Positions 15,398 through 23,825 of a stretch of 64,000 nt of DNA are shown here, in pieces; position 1 is the first letter of the stretch; each line of letters begins with the position of its first letter. Source of the stretch: Colwellia sp. (GTDB taxonomy: Bacteria > Pseudomonadota > Gammaproteobacteria > Enterobacterales > Alteromonadaceae); NCBI GenBank assembly GCA_022969175.1, contig JALJPB010000001.1, positions 1 to 64,000 on the forward strand. Direction: 5' to 3'. The notes below the pieces were generated by a model that did no database searches, was not told the origin of the DNA, and saw nothing but the letters and a program-made list of their open reading frames with translations. The position numbers and the translations under genes are program-made.

Positions 15398-15700
15398 ATG
15401 GCGATTAACATTAAAAATATAGCTGAAAAGGAAGTAACGTGTTCAACCTGCCAGGCTTGTTGTTGCCGGTTAGAGGTTATCCTTTTTACCGATACTGGCG
15501 TTCCTGATGCACATATAGCTGTTGATGAATGGGGTGGTGAAACGATGCTGCGCTTAGATGATGGTTGGTGTTCGGCTTTAGACCGCGAGACTCTTCTGTG
15601 CTCTATTTATGAAAATCGCCCTTGGGCATGTAGAGAATTCGAAATGGGCTCATATGACTGCAGAATTGAAAGGGAGATCCCCTTTGTATCTGTATGCTAA
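15398..15700 (+). CDS. YkgJ family cysteine-cluster protein
   Basis: A 100-residue protein of the YkgJ/UPF0153 family, in which clustered cysteines are thought to bind Zn or an Fe-S centre. Here the cysteines occur as C-S-T-C-Q-A-C-C-C, then WCSALDRETLLCSIYENRPWACREF and a C-terminal YDC...VSVC. The EWGGETMLRLDDGWC block is highly characteristic of a short subfamily. No function has been established. ATG 15398 lies downstream of an unconvincing open stretch, and GC content and codon use look like the neighbours. Confidence 0.85.
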   Translation: MAINIKNIAEKEVTCSTCQACCCRLEVILFTDTGVPDAHIAVDEWGGETMLRLDDGWCSALDRETLLCSIYENRPWACREFEMGSYDCRIEREIPFVSVC

Positions 15701-15780
15701 CTTATTCACAAATTAGCCAAGTATTAACCCGTTATTATGGCTCCATGTAGTAACTCAATATTAAGTAAGGTCATTTTTAT

Positions 15781-15984
15781 ATGGATAGTTCAATTATGCT
15801 TTGGAGTGTTTTGTTTGGTGGTATAGGTCTCGGCTATTTCACCTATGGCAGAAAGCAAAAAGCGGTTGTGCCCTTATCTACGGGTTTAGCGTTATTGGTC
15901 TTTCCTTATTTTATGCCAAGTATCACTATGCTACTTATAGTCGGTATTGGTTTAGTGGCACTACCATATTTCATTAAAATTTAA
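15781..15984 (+). CDS. small membrane protein, two helices
   Basis: A 67-residue inner-membrane protein with an N-terminal span (MLWSVLFGGIGLGYFTY), a short basic loop GRKQK and a second and possibly third hydrophobic stretch ending LPYFIKI. Similar 65 to 70 residue proteins in marine bacteria carry the label 'amino acid transport protein' without evidence; I would not infer transport. ATG 15781 follows AAGGTCATTTTT. Confidence 0.7.
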   Translation: MDSSIMLWSVLFGGIGLGYFTYGRKQKAVVPLSTGLALLVFPYFMPSITMLLIVGIGLVALPYFIKI

Positions 15985-16049
15985 ATTAGTCAAAACCCTT
16001 TCAGAAAAACAGATAATAAAACGATAAACATAAAAGCTGCAGTGGACCA

Positions 16050-16079
16050 TTTACATTTTAACTGTATTTATGTACAGTA
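16050..16079 (+). promoter_or_regulatory. promoter overlapped by a LexA-type SOS box
   Basis: AACTGTATTTATGTACAGTA (16060-16079) has the CTGT-N8-ACAG form of the gammaproteobacterial LexA box and differs from the ideal TACTGTATATATATACAGTA at three positions. It overlaps a candidate sigma-70 promoter, TTTACA (16050-16055), 17 bp, TACAGT (16073-16078), and lies 28 bp before the ATG of the next gene. This predicts DNA-damage induction of that gene. Confidence 0.6.
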
Positions 16080-16107
16080 GTGTTTTTTTGTAATTAAAGG
16101 ATGTTAT

Positions 16108-16485
16108 ATGAAAATTTTAATAGGAGTTGTCATGCTTGTCAGTAGCACTGTTTCGAATGCAAAAGATCTTATCGCGGTCGAGTGGGCTCCATTTGTTAAA
16201 GCTAAAGGAGTTACTGAACAGCAATTACTTGTCGCTGCGGATAAAGTAAATGTTGATTTTTTGTCAAAACAGCCAGGATTTATTAAACGAGAACTGATTA
16301 AAAAAAGTGAAACAGAATACGCCGATGTAATTCATTGGAGTACAAAGAAAGAAGCCGTAACTGCTGGAGATAAAATATTCAGTTGTGATGAATGTAGCGA
16401 CTACTTTAAACTAATGGATATGGAAGCTAGTGCTGATGCCGGCAAAGGCTTTTCTCATTATGAAATTGTACAAACATGGCAATAA
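16108..16485 (+). CDS. exported small protein, ABM-like dimeric alpha/beta barrel
   Basis: A 125-residue protein with a signal peptide (MKILIGVVMLVSSTVSNA). The mature part, LIAVEWAPFVKAKGVTEQQL with FLSKQPGFIKRELIKK and YADVIHWSTKKEAV, follows the strand-helix order of antibiotic-biosynthesis-monooxygenase-like (ABM) barrels. Such proteins dimerise and bind small aromatic or haem-like ligands; none can be named here. Two cysteines (FSCDECSDY) form a C-x-x-C that could be a disulfide or metal site. A near-ideal LexA box lies just upstream, so the gene may belong to the SOS response. Confidence 0.6.
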   Translation: MKILIGVVMLVSSTVSNAKDLIAVEWAPFVKAKGVTEQQLLVAADKVNVDFLSKQPGFIKRELIKKSETEYADVIHWSTKKEAVTAGDKIFSCDECSDYFKLMDMEASADAGKGFSHYEIVQTWQ

Positions 16486-16588
16486 CTCGCTGATTTAAAA
16501 GATACTACTCTTGTGTTTTTTCTTACTAAACGATAGTTTAACTCATCATGTTTTCACCTAATAATCATTGTTTCTTAAAGGGGACTTT

Positions 16589-17020
16589 ATGTTCACTAAC
16601 GGAGTTTCCATCATTCTTACTGGTTCGAATGATGATTATCACGGAATGGCCATTGCTTGGGTTTCTCAAGTAGAGAAAGAGCACTTGATTATCTCTATTC
16701 CGAAGGGTTCTTCAACTAGTCATTTATTACTTGAACAAAAAAAGTTTTCAGTTAATGAGTTAGCAGTAGGCCAAGAAGATTTAGCGCGACAATTTGGTGG
16801 CCAAAATTGCCAAGGCAAACCTTCAATAAACTTGGCTCAAATAAAGTTCACTGAGCATAACCTACCCATTATTCTAAATTGTTGTTCATCAACGGTTTGT
16901 GAAGTTTTAAAGGTATCAGAAATAAATGATCAAATTGTAGTTACAGCTAAAATAATTTGTTCACAAAGTAATTTAGATTTATTACCCTTAATTTTTGATA
17001 AGTCGGCTTATTTTAAATAA
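16589..17020 (+). CDS. flavin-reductase-like (FMN-binding split barrel) protein
   Basis: A 143-residue protein with the split-barrel pattern of flavin reductase-like enzymes. It starts MFTNGVSIILTGSNDDYHGMAIAWVSQVEKEHLIISIP, where other members have GVxVVTT...NGMTxSWxxxVS, followed by the segment FSVNELAVGQEDLARQFGG. It should bind FMN and reduce it or another substrate with NAD(P)H, but this is family inference. The start ATG 16589 has AAAGGGGA 5 nt upstream; the in-frame ATG at 16568 lies before that site and is rejected. Confidence 0.75.
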   Translation: MFTNGVSIILTGSNDDYHGMAIAWVSQVEKEHLIISIPKGSSTSHLLLEQKKFSVNELAVGQEDLARQFGGQNCQGKPSINLAQIKFTEHNLPIILNCCSSTVCEVLKVSEINDQIVVTAKIICSQSNLDLLPLIFDKSAYFK

Positions 17021-17137
17021 TTTATTATAAGATAAAGTAATAGAGAACCTTGCACTGTTGGCATAGTTCATTACTATATCTATTAAGAAACATAATGACT
17101 CGCTCAAGGGCATTATTTATACAGGGAGTTCCAAACA

Positions 17138-17419
17138 ATGTTGACTAAATTAATTTCTCTTTCGCTAGCCATACTGTTATCTGCATGTAATGTTACCTCG
17201 CCACCACCTTATCAAAAAGATAGAGAGCCAGAATATCGAGATCAATACAATGGTGCTGAGGGGTTATCTCAGCAGCAAAAAGATCAAAGTTATTTGATGA
17301 ACAAAGAATTATCTGATAAATGCACAACGGCTAAAATAGATTTAGCTATTGCTGAAACAGAGAAAAATACTGATGAAATTAAAAAGCACAGTACGATAAT
17401 CAGTGATTCATGTCTATAA
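17138..17419 (+). CDS. small lipoprotein of unknown function
   Basis: A 93-residue protein with a lipoprotein signal: MLTKLISLSLAILLSAC, where C17 is the predicted lipidation site (L-S-A-C lipobox). The mature part is hydrophilic and probably helical (SQQQKDQSYLMNKELSDKC, EKNTDEIKKHSTIISDSCL), with two further cysteines that may pair. It should sit in the outer membrane or periplasm. CAGGGAG precedes ATG 17138. No family recognised. Confidence 0.65.
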   Translation: MLTKLISLSLAILLSACNVTSPPPYQKDREPEYRDQYNGAEGLSQQQKDQSYLMNKELSDKCTTAKIDLAIAETEKNTDEIKKHSTIISDSCL

Positions 17420-17477
17420 CTCGCTAATAAACAACAACGTTATTTTGAATGGAATCACTTTAGGCAAAACAACTACC

Positions 17478-18467
17478 ATGAACAACACCACTACATTTAA
17501 CCAGCTGATAGAGCAGGCTGGTGAATATCATCCTATTTATGGCAATGGTTTAGCGACTCACCTGCCTATGGTGTTGAACGCACTAAATAGGTTGAATGCC
17601 TCAGACGATAAGCTAAAGAATGTTTTCAAAAAAACGACTAAAAAGCTCGAATATATAGACTCACTGAATAATGTTATTGCTGTTAATAGTATTCGTGAAC
17701 ACTTAGGTGATAGCAGTAAGTTTAAACAATATTTAAAATATTATAATGACCAACTAGCAATTAATAGTATTGACCTTGTTTTAAAACAATTTTTGCCAGT
17801 ATTAATTGTTGGCATTGCGGCATCAGCTTTTCATGCCTTAATTCGATTAGCTTACGCAATTGAAATAAGTAATAAAAAAGAAGTTGCGATCGCTTTGGCT
17901 TTCTGGAGTGCTGAGTTTCAGTCATTTGACTTGAGCGATCAAACATCTAACGAGACATTAGAAAACATACTTTTAAGGTTGGCACCATTAGGTGTTAATC
18001 ATATATTTTCACCAGGAATTATCGTTGATAGAATGGCAGAAATGGGGACGTTATTAAAACAAGAGAAATTAATTATTCAGCCTGAATTTATCAGCTTATC
18101 AACAATACGATGTTTTTCATTGTCTGCTTTTAACGACCAAGATAATTTTACTTTGTTGCATACCGTTACAGCTTGCCATGCATTTTCAGTTATTCGGCCT
18201 TATCTTGACAATGATGAAGTTGGTTTAAGGGAACTGTGGAAAGCAATACTAAACGCATATTTAAGCACCGGACTTGGATATGAGCAGAATGAAACAGTGT
18301 TAACAAAGGATAAGTTTGATTTTAGTCCGCTTATTAATAAAGCGTTAATTTCAGATGATGATCATATTATAAAATTAATATACACATGCGTTTGTGAATA
18401 TGAGCACTACCATGATCCTCTGTATTATATTATTGCTCAAAGAGCAGTGCTAGGCATAGGTAATTAG
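17478..18467 (+). CDS. questin oxidase family protein (DUF4243)
   Basis: A 329-residue soluble protein resembling the questin oxidase/DUF4243 family, named after a fungal Baeyer-Villiger-type monooxygenase in anthraquinone breakdown. Typical parts are the N-terminal EYHPIYGNGLATHLPMVLNAL and the HAL segment, GIAASAFHALIRLAYAIE. Later blocks HTVTACHAFSVIRPY and YEHYHDPLYYIIAQRA hold conserved histidines. Cofactor and bacterial substrate are unknown. ATG 17478 gives the family-like N-terminus; an upstream GTG 17403 would overlap the lipoprotein gene by 17 nt. The ribosome site is weak. Confidence 0.75.
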   Translation: MNNTTTFNQLIEQAGEYHPIYGNGLATHLPMVLNALNRLNASDDKLKNVFKKTTKKLEYIDSLNNVIAVNSIREHLGDSSKFKQYLKYYNDQLAINSIDLVLKQFLPVLIVGIAASAFHALIRLAYAIEISNKKEVAIALAFWSAEFQSFDLSDQTSNETLENILLRLAPLGVNHIFSPGIIVDRMAEMGTLLKQEKLIIQPEFISLSTIRCFSLSAFNDQDNFTLLHTVTACHAFSVIRPYLDNDEVGLRELWKAILNAYLSTGLGYEQNETVLTKDKFDFSPLINKALISDDDHIIKLIYTCVCEYEHYHDPLYYIIAQRAVLGIGN

Positions 18468-18559
18468 CACAAGTATTGAATGTGGGCTCACAGAGAAAAT
18501 CTAATTTTTTTGAACCTATCGAACTCACTAGGTTTGCACTGTTACACTCAAGGAATACT

Positions 18560-18886
18560 ATGAAATATCAAAACACTATTGAGCCTGAAAACTGTTCAGG
18601 AATGGACGAAATACGAATTGAAATAGACAAGATGGATCGAGATATTATTGCTATTTTGGGTAAAAGGTTTGATTACGTCAAAGCCGCTGCAAAGTTTAAA
18701 ACCTCAGAAACATCAGTTCGCGCTCCTGAACGATTTAACGCTATGCTTGAGCAGCGAAGAATTTGGGCTTCTTCAGAAGGATTAAGCCCCGATGCTATTG
18801 AGAAAATGTATCGCGATTTGGTGAATCATTTTATCAATGAAGAAATGTCTAAATGGCAATCAGAATTAGCAAAAGTAAATGAATAA
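18560..18886 (+). CDS. isochorismate lyase / chorismate mutase, PchB-like
   Basis: A 108-residue AroQ-fold protein very close in pattern to PchB, which converts isochorismate to salicylate and pyruvate and also has weak chorismate mutase activity. Residues matching the PchB active site are R19 (EIR), R36 (GKRFDYV) and K47 (KFK), in the same spacing as R14, R31 and K42 of PchB, followed by VRAPERFNAML and EEMSKWQ. No isochorismate synthase or siderophore gene is near, so its pathway is open. ATG 18560 follows CAAGGAAT; the longer frame from 18476 adds an unrelated N-terminus. Confidence 0.8.
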   Translation: MKYQNTIEPENCSGMDEIRIEIDKMDRDIIAILGKRFDYVKAAAKFKTSETSVRAPERFNAMLEQRRIWASSEGLSPDAIEKMYRDLVNHFINEEMSKWQSELAKVNE

Positions 18887-18960
18887 TAAGATGCTCTTCC
18901 ACAATGGGCAACTTTTAACTAGTAAAAAATAGCCTTGTATCAGAGGGCTTAGAAGGTTTC

Positions 18961-19347
18961 ATGCATAAAAGTAGATTAGCAGCATTAGTTTTAGACAGTA
19001 AAGTGGATGATATTGAAGAAGCCAATCGTTTTTGGGCGCAAGCCCTAGGGCTTGAGTGTGTTCGCTCTGATGAAGAGTGGTCTGCTAATTATTCACAGCT
19101 TAATTCGCCGAAAGGTCAACCTGATATCTTAATTCAAAAAACAACTCACGAAAGTAGAGTACATCTTGATATTGAAACGGATAATATTGATGCTGAAGTT
19201 AAACGTTTGAAAAATATTGGCGCACAAGTGGTCAAAGTTTTTGAACGTTGGGTGGTAATGCAAGCACCTACAGGACATAAATTTTGTGTTGTGAATCCGC
19301 AACGAAAAGACTTTCAGGACTCAATTGATGTTAATACCTGGAAATAG
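18961..19347 (+). CDS. VOC family protein (glyoxalase-like domain)
   Basis: A 128-residue single-domain protein of the glyoxalase-like VOC branch. It shows VDDIEEANRFWAQALGLE at the start, RVHLDIETDNIDAEVKRLKNIGA in the middle and WVVMQAPTGHKFCVVNPQ at the end. H in VHLDIE is a usual ligand position, while the final ligand is not obvious (HKFCVV). The substrate is unknown. It differs strongly from the two VOC genes at 6.5 and 7.0 kb. ATG 18961 is preceded by AGAAGGTTTC. Confidence 0.8.
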   Translation: MHKSRLAALVLDSKVDDIEEANRFWAQALGLECVRSDEEWSANYSQLNSPKGQPDILIQKTTHESRVHLDIETDNIDAEVKRLKNIGAQVVKVFERWVVMQAPTGHKFCVVNPQRKDFQDSIDVNTWK

Positions 19348-19444
19348 AAACATCAGTCAATTAATTAGTTCATTAAAATAAGTGATATACCTTATTTTAT
19401 AGCACCTTTTGGAGTTGGGTATTAAACACGTTATCAAAAATGTT

Positions 19445-19797
19445 GTGAAAAACATGGTAGTCGCTTTATTGTTAATAGCTACCAGTAGCTGTACCTCTGG
19501 GGCATTGAATTCACTGGTTTAAATGCGGATGGCAGTGTTTGGCATTCCTTTGATGATTTTGCTGTGGTTATATCGGCAGGATTTTCTATGATCGAAAAAA
19601 CTATTTCACTTGAGTTTACTAAAGTGAAAGTTACGGTGATAAATTAGCACACCGCAATATTAGTGAATGAATATCGCCACACTATCGAGCTTAAAGATGG
19701 CGCGGTAATAGATCAGTCGGGTAGCGGAACACAAGTTTGGTTTAAAGATAGTCAAACGTGGAAGCTTGTTAGTATTTCAGCAAGTGAAGCAAGTTAA
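19445..19797 (+). pseudogene. decayed exported DUF4440/NTF2-like protein
   Basis: A signal peptide with lipobox-like end (VVALLLIATSSCTSG) opens at GTG 19445 or ATG 19454 but stops at about 19519. In another frame, from 19501, the sequence GIEFTGLNADGSVWHSFDDFA begins, runs into TAG at 19645, then continues in the same frame (VNEYRHTIELKDGAVIDQSG, then GTQVWFKDSQTWKLVSISAS) to TAA 19795. The last part is typical of the C-terminal strands of DUF4440 or NTF2-like proteins. One frameshift or deletion and one nonsense codon make this a broken gene. Confidence 0.65.
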
Positions 19798-19830
19798 TAG
19801 GTTAGGGTAAGTTAGCCATAAGGGTTTTTT

Positions 19831-20130
19831 ATGTCGTATGAAATATTAGTCGGTTTACAAGTTGTTGATGATTGTCAATATGAACGGTATCGCACAGCGA
19901 TGAAACCGATATTGGCTGATTATCAAGGACGTTTTATTTATGATTTTAAAATCTCAGAGGTATTAATCTCTGAGGTAAATGATGGAATTAATCGAGTATT
20001 TACCCTTAATTTTAGTTGTAAAAATAAAATGGAAAGTTTTTTTTCTGATCCGAAATATCTAAAGGTTAAAGAAGAATATTTTATCAGTTCAGTTGGTAGT
20101 GCAACCATACTTTCTGGTTATGACAAATAA
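19831..20130 (+). CDS. DUF1330-like small protein
   Basis: A 99-residue protein with the ferredoxin-like (dimeric alpha/beta barrel) order: strand ILVGLQVVDDCQYERYRTAM, then ILADYQGRFIYDFKIS, then FTLNFSCKNKMESFFSDPKYLKVKEE. This resembles DUF1330 proteins, whose function is unknown. ATG 19831 follows the pseudogene by 33 bp with a weak ribosome site (CCATAAGGG at 19817-19825). It is the last plus-strand accessory gene before the core-like sfsA. Confidence 0.6.
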   Translation: MSYEILVGLQVVDDCQYERYRTAMKPILADYQGRFIYDFKISEVLISEVNDGINRVFTLNFSCKNKMESFFSDPKYLKVKEEYFISSVGSATILSGYDK

Positions 20131-20305
20131 TCAGATAAACAAAAAATTGATTCAAAATCTTTCGATAACTTTCTTACCCATAGCGATGAAAATTAAGTTT
20201 TAGCAACTTTAAGCTTTCAGGGAACGATGGAATTTATATTATCTGAAGACATTAATTAATTTTCACAATTTAGCACATTACTACTTTTTAGTTTCGGAAT
20301 TAGTT

Positions 20306-21013
20306 TTAGTCAGTAATAACCGCTATTGGATGCAGTAGTACAATCTCGGTAACGGATATGTCCGCTTTGTAGGCGAGTACTTCCACGCCCTTGTCCATTG
20401 CCTCTATCAATAATTGGGCATATTTGGGATCGACATGTTTGGCGGCTTGTACATTGTTTATCCCGGTATGTAATACCGCAAAAATTAATACCGCTCTGTA
20501 ACCGCATTCAACCATTTCAATGAGTTCACGCAAATGTTTCTGACCGCGTATTGTTACCGCATCAGGAAAATAACCTTTGCCATCTTCAAGAAGAGTGACC
20601 GATTTTACTTCTACATAAGTATCGGGTTTATCATCGTATTTCAATAACATATCTATTCGACTATTTTCTGAGCCATATTTAACTTCACGTTGCAGTGAAG
20701 TAAAACCGTTTAATTCATTAATTTCCCCATTATTTAAGGCCTCTTCAACTAATTGATTGGCACGCATGGTATTAATACAAATAAAGTCATTGGCCGCGGT
20801 ATGGGTAAGCTCCCAACTAAAAGGGTATTTACGCTTTGGGTTATCTGATGTGCTATACCAAACCGTATCATTAGGCTCTGCACAGCCTTTCATTGCGCCA
20901 GTATTGGCGCAATGGGCAGTATGAATAGCGCCGTCAGGTAAGGTAATATCAGCTAAGAAACGTTTATATCGTTTTATTAAGATGGCGCTATCTAATGAGG
21001 GCGAAAATTTCAT
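20306..21013 (-). CDS. sfsA: DNA/RNA nuclease SfsA
   Basis: A 235-residue protein matching SfsA (sugar fermentation stimulation protein). The N-terminal [28 protein letters not shown] forms an OB-like part, and the C-terminal domain has a PD-(D/E)XK-like nuclease core: [17 protein letters not shown] and [18 protein letters not shown]. It cleaves nucleic acid in vitro and was named for a maltose-regulation effect in E. coli. It is on the opposite strand to the cassette genes and marks the return to core chromosome. The upstream 190 bp are shared divergently with pepB. Confidence 0.95.
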   Translation of the reverse strand: MKFSPSLDSAILIKRYKRFLADITLPDGAIHTAHCANTGAMKGCAEPNDTVWYSTSDNPKRKYPFSWELTHTAANDFICINTMRANQLVEEALNNGEINELNGFTSLQREVKYGSENSRIDMLLKYDDKPDTYVEVKSVTLLEDGKGYFPDAVTIRGQKHLRELIEMVECGYRAVLIFAVLHTGINNVQAAKHVDPKYAQLLIEAMDKGVEVLAYKADISVTEIVLLHPIAVITD

Positions 21014-21229
21014 TGTTGGTGCTTTATGGAGCTAAAATTAGATGATATCAGCTAGTCACAGATAATAGCATCCGAATAAAGTTATTTTTTATTAATACGC
21101 CAATATCCATACTTGTTACTTTGGTCATTCTAGATTATCTCGATTTTGTCTAAGTATTTGGCCGCATAAGAAGAATAAATGGTATAAAATATGTCATTAG
21201 TCTAGTTGATCTCATTTATAGGAACACAC

Positions 21230-22543
21230 ATGTCTCAAACCGTTAGTATTTTGTTAGTTACTCCAGCTGATAACAGCACCTCAAACCATTGGCAAAGTAA
21301 TAATTTAATCCAGTTTGTTGGTGATGATATTCATGTTTGCATCAAAGCTGATGCCAATAACAATAAAATATCATTACGGAAGATTCAACAAGCAGGGCGA
21401 AAAGTTGAAGCCGCTGGCGTTATACAGGCTAAATTATCAGGCGACAATTGGAGTGAAAGCCAACAATGGGCTTTTGCACTAGGGTTTACCTGTGTAGGTA
21501 AGTTAACTAATGTCGCATTTGTTGGCCAGCAAAAGGTCGTTAATCGTTTGAACGATAAGTTGAATGTATTTGCCTGGAGTCGAGATTTAACCAATCAAAC
21601 GCCTAGTGAGCTTGTCCCTGAAACTTTAGGGCAACTTGCGGGTGAATATATTAAAGCTCAAGCCCCTGAACATGTAAGTGTTAAAATACTTTCTGGTGAA
21701 GCCCTTGAAAAAGCCGGTTGGGTTGGTATTTATAATGTGGGCAAAGGCAGTTGTAATGCTCCGTGTTTAGTCACCATAGATTATAATCCGACGGGAGATG
21801 TAAATGCGCCTGTTACTGCTAGTTTAGTGGGAAAAGGTATTACTTTTGACAGTGGTGGTTACAGCATAAAACCAAGTGCAGGTATGTTTGACATGAAATG
21901 CGATATGGGTGGTGCTGCCGTTGTTTCTGGTGCCTTAGCATTAGCTATTCGTCAAGGCTTGACCAAAAGAGTTAAACTTTTCTTATGTTGTGCAGAAAAT
22001 ATGATCAGCAGTAAAGCCTTTAAATTGGGTGATATTTTAACCTACAAAAATGGTGTTACCGTGGAAATTGCTAATACCGACGCCGAAGGACGTTTAGTGC
22101 TAGCCGATGGTTTAATGGCTGCAGCACAGACACAATCAAAAATAATTATTGATGCCGCGACGTTAACTGGAGCGGCTGTTATGGCTACTGGCTCAGAATA
22201 CACTGCACTATTTGCCCTTGATCAAAATATTGTCGAAACAGCAAAAAACTCAGCGACTCAAGTCAATGAAGCTGTATGGCAATTACCGCTTGAGCAATGG
22301 CATCAAGAAAAATGTTCATCTGCTTTTGCTGATACTGCTAATAGTACAACTCAAAAAGGTGGTGGCGCAGGTGGTGCAAGTAATGCTGCAGGATTTTTAG
22401 CGAGATTTGTTCCCAACGAAGGTCAAGGTTGGTTGCATATGGACCTAGCCGCGGCTTATAACGGCAGTGCAAATAGCTTATACGGTGCTGGCGCTACAGG
22501 CCAAGGTATTGCAACAATTGCCAACCTACTTAATAACGCTTAA
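21230..22543 (+). CDS. pepB: aminopeptidase PepB, peptidase family M17
   Basis: A 437-residue cytosolic leucyl-aminopeptidase-type enzyme that removes N-terminal residues from peptides. The C-terminal M17 catalytic domain contains VGKGITFDSGGYSIKPSAGM (Lys and Asp metal ligands) and DMKCDMGGAA, then the signature NTDAEGRL at about 282-289 with the Asp and Glu ligands. The GYSIK variant and short N-terminal domain match PepB rather than PepA. ATG 21230 follows TATAGGAACACAC; the frame extends 8 codons further up, but without a better ribosome site. Confidence 0.9.
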   Translation: MSQTVSILLVTPADNSTSNHWQSNNLIQFVGDDIHVCIKADANNNKISLRKIQQAGRKVEAAGVIQAKLSGDNWSESQQWAFALGFTCVGKLTNVAFVGQQKVVNRLNDKLNVFAWSRDLTNQTPSELVPETLGQLAGEYIKAQAPEHVSVKILSGEALEKAGWVGIYNVGKGSCNAPCLVTIDYNPTGDVNAPVTASLVGKGITFDSGGYSIKPSAGMFDMKCDMGGAAVVSGALALAIRQGLTKRVKLFLCCAENMISSKAFKLGDILTYKNGVTVEIANTDAEGRLVLADGLMAAAQTQSKIIIDAATLTGAAVMATGSEYTALFALDQNIVETAKNSATQVNEAVWQLPLEQWHQEKCSSAFADTANSTTQKGGGAGGASNAAGFLARFVPNEGQGWLHMDLAAAYNGSANSLYGAGATGQGIATIANLLNNA

Positions 22544-22552
22544 AGCAGATAT

Positions 22553-22597
22553 CGCTATCTAGTTTTTACGTTATAAGTTTATTAGATAGCGTTTTAT
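22553..22597 (+). terminator. terminator after pepB
   Basis: Arms CGCTATCTA (22553-22561) and TAGATAGCG (22583-22591) form a 9-bp stem with a 21-nt loop, followed by TTTTATT. It lies in the 53-bp gap between pepB and the convergent gene ending at 22597, so it may serve both. Confidence 0.6.
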
Positions 22598-23052
22598 TAT
22601 AAAGAATACTGATAGTATGCAGTATTTTTTGTCGATGCTAATTTAGATGTCGGCTGATCAGCTAAATATTCGGTCAGCCAGTCTTTAGCGCTATCAATAT
22701 CACTAAATACATGAAAAGTCAGTTCAGCTGATTGATAAACCCTTCTTAGTTGCATTTGCTGTAAGTCGGCATGGCTACTGTTTAGAATGACAGAAGCATT
22801 GGCAACCATGCCATGCTTTATTCTATATTTTGTGATTTCTATTAAACTTTTTTCTGCTTCAGGGGTAAAAATACTGCTACCGTAATAAGTCACTAATGAA
22901 GCCCACGACTGACCATGCATTTGCTGACAAACTTCTTTCATGTCTAATTGATATTGTGCCAAGGTTACGTCATTAAATGGTCCTCTGGCATCCACTAACA
23001 ATATATTGCCTTGTGTTTCAATTGAATAACTTCCATGGGATGAAAAATTCAT
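22597..23052 (-). CDS. small STAS/SpoIIAA-like protein, function unknown
   Basis: A 151-residue soluble protein. The pattern GNILLVDARGPFNDVTLAQYQLDMKEVC, then SWASLVTYYGSSIFTPEAEKSL, then NASVILNSSHADL and FHVFSDIDSAKDWLTEYL is strand-helix alternating like STAS or SpoIIAA-like domains, ending with the helix that such domains use for carbohydrate or partner binding. I cannot name a role. It lies convergent to pepB and upstream of thpR in the same direction, but 130 bp separate them. Confidence 0.6.
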   Translation of the reverse strand: MNFSSHGSYSIETQGNILLVDARGPFNDVTLAQYQLDMKEVCQQMHGQSWASLVTYYGSSIFTPEAEKSLIEITKYRIKHGMVANASVILNSSHADLQQMQLRRVYQSAELTFHVFSDIDSAKDWLTEYLADQPTSKLASTKNTAYYQYSL

Positions 23053-23180
23053 ATTTTTAGTCCATTAATTAAGTGGGGAACCATTAATAACAGGATTTTT
23101 TCTTGCTGCCAAGTAAGCCTATTTTTTTAATTTTTCAAGTTTTTGTTTAGCTTTTAGAACAAGTACTTAAGAAAAAGTAT

Positions 23181-23717
23181 TTATAGTGACTTATCTAAAT
23201 ACCAAGTTTTAATGGCTTTATACAAGACCTGATTATTAATTGAAATTGACTGGTATAAGCTAAAGCTATTGATTGTTATATGGATTTTAGGTTTTTTCAG
23301 GCTGTCAGGTATAAAGTGTGCTTTTCTAAAAATGGAAATGTGTGCTAAGTAGCTACGATCTTCTTGAAACAAAGTGAGTTTTTTTGCCGTATTTGTCAAG
23401 CCACTTGCCAACAGTAATAACCAGTCAGGTATTTCACTATTACCAAGATAAAGCACTTTAGGGCGTTTAAATAAACCGATATGGTCTATTAATAATGAGT
23501 TGACGGTAATTGGCGCGATTGCTTTGTTAAGCTCCTTGGCTTTTTGAATTAAAACCTCTTTTTGATTGATGTTTACTGAGCCTAAAAAGCAGAGGGTAAT
23601 ATGGTAATTGTTTTTAGGAATTACTTTGAAAGGGACAGCCACATTTTGATAGACAAAATCATCGATTAACTGTTTATCTGCGTTACTGATATCTAAAGCA
23701 AAAAATAAACGACTCAT
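23181..23717 (-). CDS. thpR: RNA 2',3'-cyclic phosphodiesterase
   Basis: A 178-residue 2H phosphoesterase. Both catalytic H-x-T/S-x motifs are present: H39-I-T41-L and H126-I-S128-I. The enzyme opens 2',3'-cyclic phosphates on RNA to a 2'-phosphate and was formerly named 2'-5' RNA ligase LigT. N-terminal MSRLFFALDIS and FKVIPKNNYHITLCFLG are standard for ThpR. It is divergent from hrpB, with about 108 bp between the likely starts. Confidence 0.9.
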   Translation of the reverse strand: MSRLFFALDISNADKQLIDDFVYQNVAVPFKVIPKNNYHITLCFLGSVNINQKEVLIQKAKELNKAIAPITVNSLLIDHIGLFKRPKVLYLGNSEIPDWLLLLASGLTNTAKKLTLFQEDRSYLAHISIFRKAHFIPDSLKKPKIHITINSFSLYQSISINNQVLYKAIKTWYLDKSL

Positions 23718-23825
23718 TGTTCATCCTTTTCAGTTCAACGATTAAAATTAATGAAAGATGGTAGAGAAAATGTGGCCAGATTAAGTATACTAGCTGAAAA
23801 ATATTTTCATACGACTCTATCACTC

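Noticed and set aside
15234-15422. Open frame of 62 codons before the YkgJ-like gene
   Set aside because: No ribosome site, odd composition (many aromatic residues without a membrane pattern) and overlap with the better supported gene at 15398.
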